From: Symsagittifera roscoffensis
Lineage: Eukaryota; Xenacoelomorpha; Acoela; Convolutidae
Direction: 5' to 3'
Assembly: GCF_963678635.1 (NCBI RefSeq)
Contig: NC_087070.1
Location: 29,364,048-29,428,047, forward strand
DNA: 64,000 bases
The translations under genes were made by a program, and so were the position numbers. A model generated the notes under the pieces. It was not told the DNA's origin and searched no databases. It saw only the letters and a program-made list of their open reading frames with translations. Below, piece after piece: positions 44,106-56,570 of the stretch. Position 1 is the stretch's first letter, and each line of letters opens with the position of its first letter.

Positions 44106-45808
44106 TTGAGGTTCCGGTTGCTGGAAAAGGGAGACTTCTCGGATCAAGCGCTGCAAAGTTTTCAGACAAGACTTGTAGGAGCAGAGATTAACAAGCCAAG
44201 GACAGATGACAAAAACCCCGAGGATAAACTAGAAAAGGCGAAAGCGACAGTACAGAGCGGAGGAGATCAAAAATTTTGGCCTTCGGTAATGAAATAGCTA
44301 AGTTTCAGGGACAAAAACATCAACAAAAATTAAAGGAACCCATCATAAGAAACTAAAGAAATTATCTGAAAGGCAAGATCGACCTCTACGGAAACAAGGC
44401 GAGGGATCGGTAAAAGCTCCGAATGAGATTGCACTACCAGATTGGCTTCTGCAGGTTTTGTCATTAAGACCGAAACATCCGGTCACGGATAAATTTAGTG
44501 AGACTCACTTTCTAATCAAACACTAAAAATCAATCAAACACCATCGGACAGGGACGTTGAGAAAGCCCAAAAGTATCTGAAGACTGATGGATCGGTTACG
44601 GTACCATATGACAAAGGTGTTGATTTTTGTGAAATGAAGAAGAATACTTACGAGAAAACGCTATCGGATTATTAGAATCAAAGCAGTTCGGTCAAAAGAA
44701 AGGAACAAGTGGGGGGGGGGGCAGCTTGCCCGGCTTTATGGATTGGTGAAATTGCATTAACATAATACCTTATTGAGAAAGGTCTTCTCACTGCTTAGTA
44801 GCTCCTATTACTGTTACAACCTGAATAAGATTCTCGCTGAATTAAAAAAAACTGAGAGCGCGAACATTGAAACCAACTTACTAGAAGCAAGGGAAAACTT
44901 AAAGAGCAGTATCGTTGAGCCCAATGAACTTTTGATATCTCTTGATGTAAAGAATTTGTATACGAATGTACCCATGAAAGAAGCATTAGACATAGCTCTT
45001 AGATGAACCATCATCAATTGCTAGAAAAACAATGATGATACTGTTGACTATGGCAATGAGTCGGTAGAAATTAAGTGCAACGAAACATGGTAAGGTCAGA
45101 AAGATGGTTTAGCAACGGGGGCATTATTAGCCGTAATTTTAACAAGCTGTTTCAATTAGTACCACGTAAAGTGCGGTGATTTATCAGATGATGAGTTCCG
45201 AAAGATAGATGAAATTGTCTGGTAATTCAAAAATTGCATCGCGATAAGGAAGAAAAATAGGTCAGTGCAGCAAGCTATACTTTTTCTCCGTTACGTTGAT
45301 GATATTGTGAGAACAGTGTAGGGTGATCCTGAAAAGGTGCTGCGGACAGCAAACTTCCTAAATCGAACTTACAGTGACAGTCAGTAGAGAGGCCGAACAC
45401 CTCTATAAAGGTTGCATTTCTGGATTTATAATTAAATAATTACAAAAGCAAGAAAATTATATGTGTATGGTATCAGAAACCAACAGATACAATTACCATA
45501 ATAAATTCCAGAAGTTGCGCTTGCTTAGTATCAGAAAAATTTGACCAAAGGAACTGTTCGCTGCGGTTTTCGCAGTACGTCTACGTGCCAAAACGTTGAT
45601 AAAACGATGGAAATTAACCGTAAACTGATGTTAGGTGACCATTATCCAGAATGATGATCGTCGCATGTTGCATCGGGAGCTTTTGAAAATATCATTGTGG
45701 ATGACAAAAACAAAAAGAAGATGGCTGAGGAAGGAAGCCTCGCGAGTATAGTAGTAATTCTTCTACCATCTGAGGGTCCAATATAAAGGGAATTCAGACA
45801 CTAGCGAA
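44106..45808 (+). mobile_element. Penelope-like element family B, copy 3 (3' truncated)
   Basis: Repeat of copy 1 from the EKGDFSDQAL frame through the RT and VVI linker, with a G11 run at 44711-44721. It ends in ...CACTAGCG near 45808, where copy 4 starts without spacer; the final YRLESCACKD frame and AATAAA are missing. Confidence 0.8.
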
Positions 45809-45810
45809 AA

Positions 45811-47838
45811 AAGGTTCCGGGTGCTGGAAAAGGGAGACTTCTCGGATCAAGCGCTGCAAAGTTTTCAGACAAGACTACTAAGAGCAGAGATTAACAAGCC
45901 AAGGACAGATGACAAAAACCCCGAGGATAAACTAGAAAAGGCGAAAGCGACAGTACAGAGTGGAAGAGATCAAAAGTTTTGGCCTTCGGTAATGAAATAG
46001 CTAAGTTTCAGGGACAAAAACATCAACAAAAATTAAAGGAACCCATCATAAGAAACTAAAGAAATTATCTGAAAGGCAAGATCGACCTCTACGGAAACAA
46101 GGCGAGGGATCGGTAAAAGCTCCGAATGAGATTGCACTACCAGATTGGCTTCTGCAGGTTTTGTCATTAAGACCAAAACATCCGGTCACGGATAAACTTA
46201 GTGAGACTCACTTTCTAATCAAACACTAAAAATCAATCAAACACCATCGGACAGGGACGTTGAGAAAGCCCGAAAGCATCTGAAGAAGAAACATCCGGTC
46301 ACGGATAAACTTAGTGAGACTCACTTTCTAATCAAACATTAAAAATCAATCAAACACCATCGGACAGGGACGTTGAGAAATCCCGAAAGTATCTGAAAAA
46401 CAATGGATCGCTTACGGTACCATATGACAAAGGTGTTGATTTTTGTGTAATGAAGAAAAATACTTACGAGAAAACGCTATCGGATTATGAGAATCAAAGC
46501 AGTTCGGTCAAAAGAAAGGAACAAGTGGGGGGGGGGGGGCAGCTTGCCAGGCCTTATGGGTTGGTGAAATTGCATTAACATAATACCTTATTGAGACCGG
46601 TCTTCTCACTGCTTAGTAGCTCCTATTACTGTTACAACCTGATTAAGATTCTCGCTGAATTAAAAAAAACTGAGAGCGCGAACATTGAAACCAACTTACT
46701 AGAAGCAAGGGAAAACTTAAAGAGCAGTATCATTGAGCCCAATGAAATTTTGATATCTCCAGATGTAAAGAGTTTGTATACGAATGTACCCATGAAAGAA
46801 GCATTAGACATAGCTCTTAGATGAACCATCATCAATTGCTAGGAAAACAATGATGATACTGTTGACTATGGCAATGAGTCGGTAGAAATTAAGTGCAACA
46901 AAACATGGTAATGTTAGAAAGATGGTTTAGCAACGGTGCCGTTATTAGCCGTCAATTAGTACCACGTAAAATTTGGTGATTTATCAGATGATGAGTTCCG
47001 AAAGATAGATGAAATCGTCTGGTAATTCAAAAATTGCATCGCGATAAGGAAGAAAAATAGGTCAGTACAGCAAGCTATACTTTTTCTCCGTTACGTTGAT
47101 GATATTGTGAGAACAGTGTAGGGTGATCCTGAAAAGGTGCTGCGGACAGCAAACTTCCTAAATCGAACTTACAGTTGACAGTCAGTAGAGAGGCCGAACA
47201 CCTCTGTAAAGGTTGCATTTCTGGATTAATAAATAAACAATTACAAAAGCAAGAAAATTATATGTGTATGGTATCAGAAACCAACAGATACAATTACCAT
47301 AATAAATTCCAGAAGTTGCGCTTGCTTAGTATCAGAAAAGTTTGACCAAAGGAACTGTTCGCTGCGGTTTTCGCAGTACGTCTACGTGCCAAAACGTTGA
47401 TAAAACGATGGAAATCAACCGTAAACTGATGTTAGGTAACCAATATCCAGAATGATGGTCGTCGCGTGTTGCATCGGGAGTTTTTGAAAATATCATTGTG
47501 GAGGACAAAAACAAAAAGAAGATGGCTGAGGAAGGAAGCCTCGCGAGTATAGTAGTAATTCTTCTTCCATCTGAGAGTCCAATATAAAAGGAATTCAGGC
47601 ACTAGCGAGAAGAGTGCGCAATATCACCAATGCGCAGATAAAATCCACGACTAAGAAATTGAAAACGAGTGTGGTCTCTTTAAAATCCTCGTTTTCAAGT
47701 AAACTTTAAGCAAAAACGATGTACAGACTAGAATCTTGTGCGTGCAAAGACATTCATTTTGCAAAGATTTTTGAAAAACATTTCGAACGTTTTCATAACT
47801 ATGTGCATCGTCTAGATTTCTACAATAAGTTAATCTAA
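45811..47838 (+). mobile_element. Penelope-like element family B, copy 4
   Basis: Directly abuts copy 3 and begins within the first frame (GTTCCGGGTGCTGG). It carries a unique 112-bp internal tandem duplication (46179-46290 and 46291-46402), the longest G run (13) and one RT frame at 46591-46824. The final YRL frame and AATAAA (47844) are present. Broken. Confidence 0.8.
46179..46402 (+). repeat. 112-bp tandem duplication inside Penelope B copy 4
   Basis: ACATCCGGTCACGGATAAAC starts at 46179 and again at 46291; the two units differ at only a few positions. Not found in copies 1-3, so it arose after amplification. Confidence 0.85.
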
Positions 47839-47849
47839 TTGACAATAAA

Positions 47850-49560
47850 ACTTCATTTTAAAAGTTTTATTTACAAAATTCAACATAAGTACTGGTTCTA
47901 ATCTATCATGTTAAAAAGTTTGCCAACCACAGTTGAACTCTAAAAATAAAAATTTTGGATTAAAATTTTTTTAATCTCTGAAATTAGTTTAAAGATTATC
48001 AATTAGTTTGTCTGGAAGTTTCTGAGTCAAATTTTTGATTTAGACATCTACGTTTTTACAAATCAAAAGCAGTTTGGGATTAAATTTTCAGTGTCACCTC
48101 CCTGCTTCTTAACTCATCGCGCGTGTTCAAGCCTCATCGCGCGAGTCCTATATTGCTCCATCAGCATTGGGGGCTTCACATCTTTTGGTGATTGAGATGA
48201 AGAATTCCTCTCACTATCCAGGCCTTGCCCTTACCATCGATGATTTTGCACAGAGGACCTGCGCCCATGTTCAGGGTTTACGAGTACTCTGAAGTGTTGC
48301 TACTCGAAACTCGAAACCAACCATTACTCGACTTGGAACAATCGTCGAGTCTTTTACTAAGTACTCGAACCCGCCCTGAAAATACTCGTATGTAAATAAC
48401 ATTCATCCGTTATCTCTTCTCTTGAATCTCAGGTGTAATTTTTTTGCGACAATTCGAAAACTACCATCCCCTAGAATATTTTTTTATGCTGAATTTTTTG
48501 GAGATCACGATGAAAACACTTTTAACATTAAAATTTTTAGATGGAGAAACGGGTAACACAAAGTATACCACAGAGAGGGACTGTTCTCGTGTAGAAACAT
48601 ATTTCAACCTTGGGTTCTTGGCGATATAAGGGTCTGCAAGTGATTCCTACTCAGTCGCCCGAAGGAGAACAGTCGTTCTGGGTCAATACTCCCTGACTTC
48701 AGATTCTTAACAACATTCTTAGCAATAACAGCATCAGTTGGCGTTGACTGTCTCTTAAAATCCGCAAATGACAAGGGAGGAGAAATTGTGGCGTCATAGT
48801 TGAATTCATCTGCTGGTTTTTGCCTGTGTGATGATGCTGCCTCTCATCGTTGCTCGTCCTCCCTAGATGCCATATTTTTTGTTCATAAAAAACGGCAAAT
48901 GGGACCGTTGTTGTGAATCAGGCCTCTTATCTCAGTATTGCCGTTAACGTGTTTTTCCAAAACGGTTGAAATCGGATTATGGAGTGCCGTTTCCTACTCT
49001 GATAGGTTCTTTAGTTGGTATTCAATAACCATTACGAATGTCTATGCGTTTGATGATTTCGTTTGGATCTCCAACGTGACTTCTCAAAGTAGTTTTAACA
49101 TTTTTACCAGGCCTTGTGTTCAGTATTCATTAAGGTGCTAATCTTGTCACGAGTTACATTTTATCCAAGCAGGCGCCATGTCTTTTTGAAAATCGGATTG
49201 TTTGCAACCCAATTTATTGGCAAGTTGGACACATACACGAATTGGGCAGCATGAAGTATACCCTTCTTTTTTTTCCGTGGGGTTTCCAGACACCAACGCT
49301 GTTGTTATAGAAGGCTGCATCGAACCCACAGGAGTTTAAAAATGATTTTGATGTAATGATGTATTGTCGTCTGTAGCTTTGATCACGACTTTACGAGGAA
49401 AAGTCGTTTACTCTATACTGCGGTTTTGAGTGTAGTCTCCTTCTTCCACTCTATTTTTGGTATCACTGGACGGCGAGGAACTTGGATTTCCCCGTCTGCT
49501 TCGGAATCTGATAAATAAAAATAAATAAAAAAAAAATTTTTTAAAAAAGTTTTTTTTATT
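47850..49560. other. C block, copy 3 (full length)
   Basis: Repeat of 34081-35800, including the GC-rich short repeat, the ACTCG-rich stretch and the minus-strand MASRED-type sequence (about 48610-48870) with its upstream conserved stretch at 49147-49329 (EGYTSCCPIRVCVQLANKLG). Confidence 0.7.
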
Positions 49561-49589
49561 TTTTGCCGCTGTCGATTATATGCTAAAAG

Positions 49590-49841
49590 ATGGTGTTCGT
49601 ACAATCTTCAACGTCTAATGAAATGCTCACATCGGGTCGCTCGGGTCCGGTATCGTCACTCATCTGGATTCTGTCGACACCTGCACTTCGGTCGTTTGGC
49701 TCATCTCGCGAGGCATCAGGAGCTACATTGATGATTGCCAACGGGGAACGTTTCCTGATCTCTCCTTATATTCCTTCCTCAAGCGTTCTATTTCTTCCCC
49801 TTGCTTCTTTTTGCAGTCCTCGAACAGTCTCCTCGAAATAA
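49590..49841 (-). mobile_element. Remnant of Ty3 accessory frame (array copy 4)
   Basis: Matches 35813-36060 (far end of the accessory frame in copy 2) and then stops abruptly near 49841, marking the right edge of the second array. Confidence 0.7.
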
Positions 49842-50040
49842 AAAAAGATTAACCGATTGTGAAACTCTCAACCCTAATGGTGGGGTCTGTAAGGGTATAC
49901 TCAGGGGGTACTGCCGGGATACAAAAAAAGCCGCTTAAAACCGCCGCTAATGTGATATGTCTCATTATTTTGCAAATACTTCTTGAAAAATTTTATTTCA
50001 AAAACAACTGAAAGAACTTGAAATTCCCAACCCTTTGATG

Positions 50041-50960
50041 GGTTGGTCGGATGCTGTCAGAGTATAATATCGGGCAAAAAATTCGACCTTTGTGTGCCGT
50101 TCCGCATAATTGGTACAGTCGAACCCGCCGATGCAAACAAAAAAAGAGGGAAGAGACCTTAAAAGGGAATTCAGTATGAAAAAGAAGTTCGGAATATTCT
50201 GAATTTGAAATTTTTCAAAACTTCGATTGGAGCCCGGATATTTCTCAGAAATGTAGAAACGACCATTTTGTCCGAAAAAGACAAGAAAAAGAGACAACCG
50301 AATCAACAAGACGAAAGTCAGTTGAAGAAAAACACGAGAAATACGAAGCCTCTTATCGTGGTAAGAAGACACGATAAGACGCTTATCTGAGAGAGATCAT
50401 ACGGAAGGAAGTTCCAGTGGGACATACGAAGTGGATCCGTTTCCTCCCGTCTCACGAAATCTGGAAGATAGCGACTTTATCCCCGAGGGAAAACGGAATT
50501 GGAGAACCGGTGCCCAGAGACCATTAGATACTGTTACAGACTTTTTGGAGACATATTTTAGCAGCTGTAATCCCTGAACGATTTAATTAAATCCAATAAA
50601 ATTTACTTTTTTAGAGCATGAGTAGTTAGAAAAGAGGAAAGAGTCAATCCATCTCCAATGGATTTGTTTTATAACTGTCACTAAAAACATAGTAAAATAT
50701 AATTTTTAGCCGCGTTTTTAAAAGTATTCATGTTGTCTGGGGATCCGAGACCCAGCTATGTTGTTTTTTTTGCATGTAAACGAAAGCTGATCAAAAGTCG
50801 TTTGACTGATGGCCTAAATATGGTAAATTTTTACTTAGCTCTAAACAGACCAGAAAAACAACTGGCTAGGTCTAGACGGTTGAAAACGAGTAGAATTAAG
50901 GTAACTGACGTCATCCAGTCGTTAAAAAGCACTTTTTCTAAGCTCCGTCACTGTGTAATG
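50041..50960. repeat. R block, copy 3 (diverged)
   Basis: Diverged homologue of 13150-13990. The plus-strand frame 50205-50390 contains PNQQDESQLKKNTRNTKPLI, matching the start of the R ORF. 50730-51014 is open for 94 codons (KRKLIKSRLTDGLN, ALNRPEKQLARSRRLKTS); the equivalent region in the first array is conserved but interrupted. A TTTTTTAG acceptor-like site lies at about 50610. Function unknown. 49842-50040 is AT-rich with no gene. Confidence 0.6.
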
Positions 50961-52070
50961 TATGGGCAAATGTTACATAGATGTTTTTATGGCGCTCGTT
51001 GGTGTACCTGTTAAAGGCAATAGACCATCACGATCAGCAAACGCTTCAGCGACAAACCCTCCGCTCCGGCCGTATGCCCTAGTTAGAGGCCTTAGAGTCT
51101 CGCATTGTATTAGGCGGAAGGTGCGGACCCTCCAAATGGTACGATTTTGCTTTTTAACCTAGTTAAGATCGGAAATTCTGGGTGTTGAATGGTTAGGTGG
51201 AAAGTCATGAGCCCGCTCATCCCGAGGCCCTGGGACCAAAAAAAATTAAACAGAAAGCGTTACACGAAACACAAATAAAGTATAACCAAGAAACAGCCAA
51301 AAAAGTACTTGAAGCGAAAAAGAACAAGAAAGAGTAAAAAATCCAAAAAGGACCAAAAACAGTAAAAAACATAAAATGACAGTTTATATGTTATTTCCGG
51401 GTGATCTGATTTTCCTATTTTTTGCCGGTGACCGGAGGGTAGAGTGGCAAGCTGACAGACGTGTACCAGTCGCAACAGGGGACAACAGGGACAACATCCC
51501 CAACGACTGTTGGGTATCATTAGCACAAATTTAGTATCGCCTGGGTGCTTTTTCAGTAAACGTAGGTGATGGGGGGCACAATTGACGCGGTCCGATTGTA
51601 CCCTCCATCGATTGGAAATTTCCGAGTAAGGGGTCCTAATTCGGGTATTTTGGTGTAAAGGAGGGTATATTAAAAATTGATTAACGACTACAAATAGGCT
51701 ATTACCCTTATTATATTTTATCTATCTCCGGTTTAGACCCGAAAAACACCCTATTTTTGTTAAAAAAAAACCGATTTTTGACCAAAATGTTAACCCCAAA
51801 TTTTTGGATATCCAAATTTTTCGAACAAAATAAAGCTTCTCCACAGTGAGCTTCTACGTTGTTCAACTAAAGAAACCGCGCAAAAAAAGATTCATTAGAA
51901 TTTGGCGAAAATAAATTTTTCGATCAAATTTTTCCGTAAATTTCCGAACTTCGTCAATATGATTTGTGGATTATATTTTTAAGTTTTTAAAAGTAAAGCG
52001 ATAAAAATGTTTACGCTAGAAGCTTGCTAGCTTAACGAGCTCAGTTATTAGAACACTTTTTAAATAAACC
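50961..52070. other. No gene recognised
   Basis: Mixed-composition then AT-rich DNA (from 51540). Open stretches exist but lack codon or family support. 51700-52060 has poly-T/A runs only. Confidence 0.5.
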
Positions 52071-52077
52071 TCCGAGT

Positions 52078-52146
52078 AGCTCCGTGGATAAGGATAGAGA
52101 CTTAAAGATCGGAAATGGAATAATCGGAGGGTCTAAATCCGATAGT
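52078..52146 (+). other. tRNA-like relic (possible tRNA-derived SINE or tRNA pseudogene)
   Basis: GTAGCTCCGTGGATAAGG resembles an A box with D-arm, and GGGTCTAAATCCGA about 45 bases later resembles a B box with T-arm; spacing fits a tRNA. The T stem and acceptor stem pair poorly, so it is not a working tRNA gene. Confidence 0.3.
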
Positions 52147-52429
52147 TTTTGGCCAAGCTATTGATTTTAAACCACTTTTGGTCCGGTTTTTGGATTTTTT
52201 CCAGTGTATTACATGTCTGCTGCGCTCGTTGCAAAAACTTCTACCCCCTTTCAGCAAGAATTGCGAAAAAGGTATCTGGAAATCTATATAGATAGTGAAA
52301 AAGGCCAATTTAGCAAACGCATTTTCCCACAAGGTAGATTGACCTGTTCAACTAACCTTGTTTTAAGTGAGTTCGACCGCAATCGGAGGCTTTAGCGCGG
52401 TGAAAACACTTGATTTCAAGATTTTTTAG

Positions 52430-52800
52430 GAACCCTCCAAAGTAACCCTCAAGAGACTGTTAAGCCCCTTAACAACCCTCCTCCGTAGTGAAAAACTTTT
52501 GAAGGACCATTCGAAGTGGTGCAGATAAACCCCCAGAGCAGATTTAGTCCATTGGGCTTCTTTTTGGCACTAGCCGGAGGCCTTTTTCACACAAGAGTAG
52601 AAAATTTGGAAATCTGAGGGTACCCTCCGAGGTAACCCTCCGGAGTGTACTAAAGCTCATAGTAACCCTCCATAGTAAAGCTAGAGGAACCCTTCGAAGC
52701 AATTTAGGTGTTTAAGGTACCCTCCGGAATAATCCTCCGTAGACAGTTAAGCCCCTTAACTTCCCTCCTTAGTGAACATTCAGAGGGACCCTGCCATGTA
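52430..52800. repeat. Degenerate interspersed CCCTCCG motif field
   Basis: About ten imperfect occurrences of ACCCTCCGNAGT-type motifs (AACCCTCCAAAGTAACCCTC, TACCCTCCGAGGTAACCC, AACCCTCCGGAGTG, TACCCTCCGGAATAATCC) at irregular spacing, plus two copies of GTTAAGCCCCTTAAC. An old minisatellite or decayed repeat; no gene. Confidence 0.6.
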
Positions 52801-52840
52801 ATTTAGATACATTAAAAATCCCTTTAAAAAATTGCCCTAT

Positions 52841-53506
52841 GTAGGACAGCTCGGGCGATCGCAGGACACATAGAAAACGACCTCGGTGAGTGTATTAGGC
52901 AAGACTCGCTCACATGAGACTGCATTGTCCTGGGCTTTGATCATTTGGAGTGTTCCAATTGAGGGAAAACTTTTTTTTAACGATTACGTTTTATTTACCC
53001 TTTATTGGAACCATCGCTGCTGTTTTAAAAAGAATTGCTTAAATTTAAACGAGGCAGTGATTTGATGCATCTGCAGCGGTAAAGTAATAATGATACGAGA
53101 AATCGCTGTCACCCATAAGGTGTGTTGTTATTTTTTTGTTAATTGTGTTCTGTGTGCCAGTTACTATATCTTGCGTAGGACAGCTCGGACAATCACAGGA
53201 CACAAAGGAGAAGACCTCGGTGAGTGTATTAGGCAAGACTCGCTCACTTGAGACGGCAGTGCCCTGGGTTTTGATCAGTTGGAGTGTTCCAATTGAGGGA
53301 AGTCTTTTTCTTAACGATTAGGTTGTTTTTATCCTTTATTGAAACCATCGCTGCTGTTTTAAAAAGAATTGTTTAATTTTAAACGAGGCAGTGATTTGAT
53401 ACATCTGCAGCGGTAAAGTAATACTGATACGAGAAATCGCTGTCACCCATAAGGTGTGTTGTTTTTTTTGTTAATTCTGTTCTGTGTGCCAGTTATTATA
53501 TCTTGC
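52841..53506. repeat. 334-bp tandem dimer just upstream of the Ty3 element
   Basis: GTAGGACAGCTCGG begins at 52841 and at 53175. The two units are clearly homologous with scattered substitutions and small gaps, and both end in ATATCTTGC. A hairpin-prone GTGAG...CTCAC stretch recurs in both. The dimer ends about 30 bp before the gag frame. It could be 5' LTR-derived or an unrelated satellite; no matching sequence was found downstream of the element, so it is not called an LTR. Confidence 0.75.
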
Positions 53507-53534
53507 GGACTTTTGCGATACTATTATACATTAA

Positions 53535-55550
53535 GTGGATGGCGAAGAAGGGCGAAAAGCTGAGGCCGGGGCAGCGAACGTGAAACCAACTGATACCTTT
53601 GAGGAAGGGGAAGAAACGCTCATCCGACCAAACCGCCACCATCACGAAGACCTAGAAGGTCCCGAGACGACTTTGAGCGAGAAAGAATCGAAGAATCTCA
53701 GAAGACCTCGGAGCTTCCCGAGGCCGATATAGGAGAGGAACTTGTATTCAAAGGGACTTCTAGATCGGAGACCGAGAACAGTGGTCGGATAAAGGTGCAA
53801 TCCTCTCTGGCCAAACAGAGTAAGAACGCGATGATATCGAGCATAAGTTCCAGGGAAGAACAATGGAGTTCAGGAGCAAAAAAGAAATTTAAAACGTTCA
53901 ATGATGAACGCATGGCGTCGCTCCGAACCGATGGACTGTCTTCCGGCCTTGACCATACGGGACTAATGCACTCGCAAATGGATATTACTCCCAGCCCGAG
54001 ACGGCAGAAGAACAATAAAGCGATTTCCAATTCGCCATCATGACCGATGTCAGATGGGATAACGATGGGAGCGTCCTCGACATTCTACAGGCTGATGATG
54101 TCGATGGGAGCGCACGCAGAGTGGTGGTGCGTCATCGAGCACGAGGCTGCAACCTCAATTGACGTCATCGTCTCTAGGTCTGACCCCTGTTTTGGGAACG
54201 GCCGGTGATGTAACATGCATGTTTACCAGTGTAATGCCAGGCCTTGAAGAACTACGGCATCAAGGACAAAAGGATCAATCGAGTGGAAGAGAGGGCTCAA
54301 GAGGGCCATGAGAGATTAAGAGACGAGCTGGCGGACGCGAAATCACAAGCGAAAAGCGATCAGGCTCAATTGATTCAAAATAACGATTAGTGCCTTGCGG
54401 AGAGCTTGGCTCTGGCTGGCAAACAGTTTAAAGAGAAAGATAGCAGAATGACACGATAGAGCGAGCGACTGTTGAACGATCATGACACCACGAATCATCA
54501 AACAATGACAAACGGATGCTAATGCTGATCTTATGATGCGGAAGTTCGACGAACTCTTGAGCAGCAGCAACCAAAAAAATCATTCCGAACCAAGGTGAAA
54601 CTCGCGTCAGCCAACTGACGGATTCAGAGTACCAAGACATGCAGAGGGTACCATGAGATCGAGATTAAGTTTTGAGCCTAATCATATGGCAGACGGATCC
54701 ATCATATCAGGGGCTCGATTGCCCACGGTGCCGCAGGTCAGATCGGTTCCAGATTTGACCACCGTTTCGCATGATATTACGATGTACGCTTCAATGTTTA
54801 AACCATTGAACAGGTCTTTTGAGACGTTTATAACTAAACTCTCGAATCCTACTGAGAGAGGAGAAAGCTCGCAAAGGACTCTCAAGAAACCGAAGTCGTA
54901 CAAAGATGGGTCAGATGGCTGCATCGATACCTGGATAGAAGTAATAAGGTTACACTTTGAAGAAGAAAAGCTCTCGAAGAAACAGGAATGTAGCCCACTG
55001 ACCAGCAACTTAGGACCTAAGCTGTGTCAGAGCAAAAACGACAAATAAACGTGGCAGTGCTCGCAAACTCCTTGACATCCTACTGAACGTTTTGGCTCGG
55101 GTGTGCAGGAGCATCAAGCGATGGTGAAACTTAAGAAGAGGCGCCAAAGAGAAGATGAGTCCATTGATAAGTTTTTGGATGACCTCGAAATGCTCAGAGA
55201 GAGAAGTAATCCTGGTGAGAGAATCTCAGAAATGAACGTATGGAGTAATAAAAGAAGAAATGAAGACCATGATGGTCACCCACTTTACCTTGTCAGCGGA
55301 CTCCGTGCCCACGGTCGATGATTTGTGCATGAAGTCGCGTAAAAATCTGCTCATAAAACTGAAGGTTCAGAATCGCTATTACAACTACGGCAACTACAGC
55401 AGAATGAACACCGACAGAAGTTCTGGTTGGTATAACTCTCGTGATGACATGGACAAAAGGATGTCATGCGCTATTTGTGGTTCGCTGGACTATCACGTCT
55501 CAGACTGTTCCACTTATAAACAAACATGAAAGCGATTGGTTACTATATTG
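53535..55550 (+). mobile_element. gag region of the Ty3 element (fossil)
   Basis: A charged amino-terminal part, a coiled-coil stretch near 54245-54390 (RINRVEERAQEGHERLRDEL), then gag-like KPKSYKDGSDGCIDTWIEVI and REDESIDKFLDDLEMLRE, and a zinc-knuckle-like CAICGSLDYHVSDC (about 55465-55506), with spacing C-x2-C-x5-H-x3-C. Structural protein that would package the RNA. Confidence 0.65.
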
Positions 55551-55640
55551 ACGACGTTGACGCAACAGATGAGGACCACGAAGAATACGTGAGAGGGCTC
55601 TTAATGAAAAAAAGAGACTGGAAGGATATTTAAAATTGGT

Positions 55641-56570
55641 TTGCACTCAGTTTTGGATGTAGTAGAAGACGCGAAGCATCCACACCACAAGGAGGCACTT
55701 TCACGAGTAAAAGCTAGTCGAACACGCCTGATCAACGAAGGTGAGTCGTCGAAGGAAGGAGTGACGCAGGGCACATTCACAACTAAGAAGGTGAAGACCT
55801 TGCCGGATGACGCGATTGCCTCAACACTTGATACTTTACTCACTAGTGCGCTCAAGGAAGATTATGGTCTGGCGGCTCGGACCGCATTGCAGAAGGTTCA
55901 ACAAGAGTTAGCTACGAAAGAAGTTGAACAATGAGTGAGGTCTGAACTGGAAAATACAGAGATGCGCGAGAAACTTGACACGCTAGAGAAGACAGTGAAA
56001 GAAGAAGACAACCAGGAACCCAAGAAACGGGGTTTGAAATTGAATGTAACCTCAGGGAAGACCTTCGGTTTGACAAGAGATGGAAATAAGATAATGTCGA
56101 TCATATCTGTTGCGGGTCACCATGTGGTGAAGAACTTGAGTGAGCCGTCGGAAATCACCCTGGTACACTTGGATATCTATGCAGATAACCTGAAGGAAAA
56201 AGATCACAAGTTGGATTCTAGGGCAGTGAGAGCGTTACTCACAACAGGATGGCCGAGACTGATGAGAGTAGATGGAAATTATATAGAGGTGTATGGCCCA
56301 TACCCAATTCTGATGAATGTGGATGGCATAAAACTTTACACAAAAGCTCACGTGACCAATGCAATTGACCAAGTAGGCCGGATCTACATCGGTCAGGAGG
56401 AGCTTATGGTACGACAAATTGGACACAATACCTTGCTTGAACAGGATGAGGTCCACATAGGCTGTGAAGCCGATCTGGCAGCACACGTACTGGACGTACA
56501 GAGCAGACAATTTTCCGTGAAAGCACTGCTTGACGCTGGAGCTGGTTCAGTGTCATGCCCATAAGCACCT
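55641..56570 (+). mobile_element. gag-pol linker and aspartic-protease-like region (fossil)
   Basis: Helical charged stretches (55641-55934), then a 209-codon open frame (55935-56564) ending in VKALLDAGAGSVSCP, which corresponds to the retropepsin active-site turn. Protease would mature Gag-Pol. Confidence 0.55.

Noticed and set aside
49998-50372. 124-codon minus-strand frame
   Set aside because: Hydrophobic Phe/Leu-rich reading opposite the R block; the R homologue on the plus strand explains the sequence.
51260-51526. 88-codon minus-strand frame rich in Phe/Leu
   Set aside because: AT-rich low-complexity translation with no homologue or repeat support.
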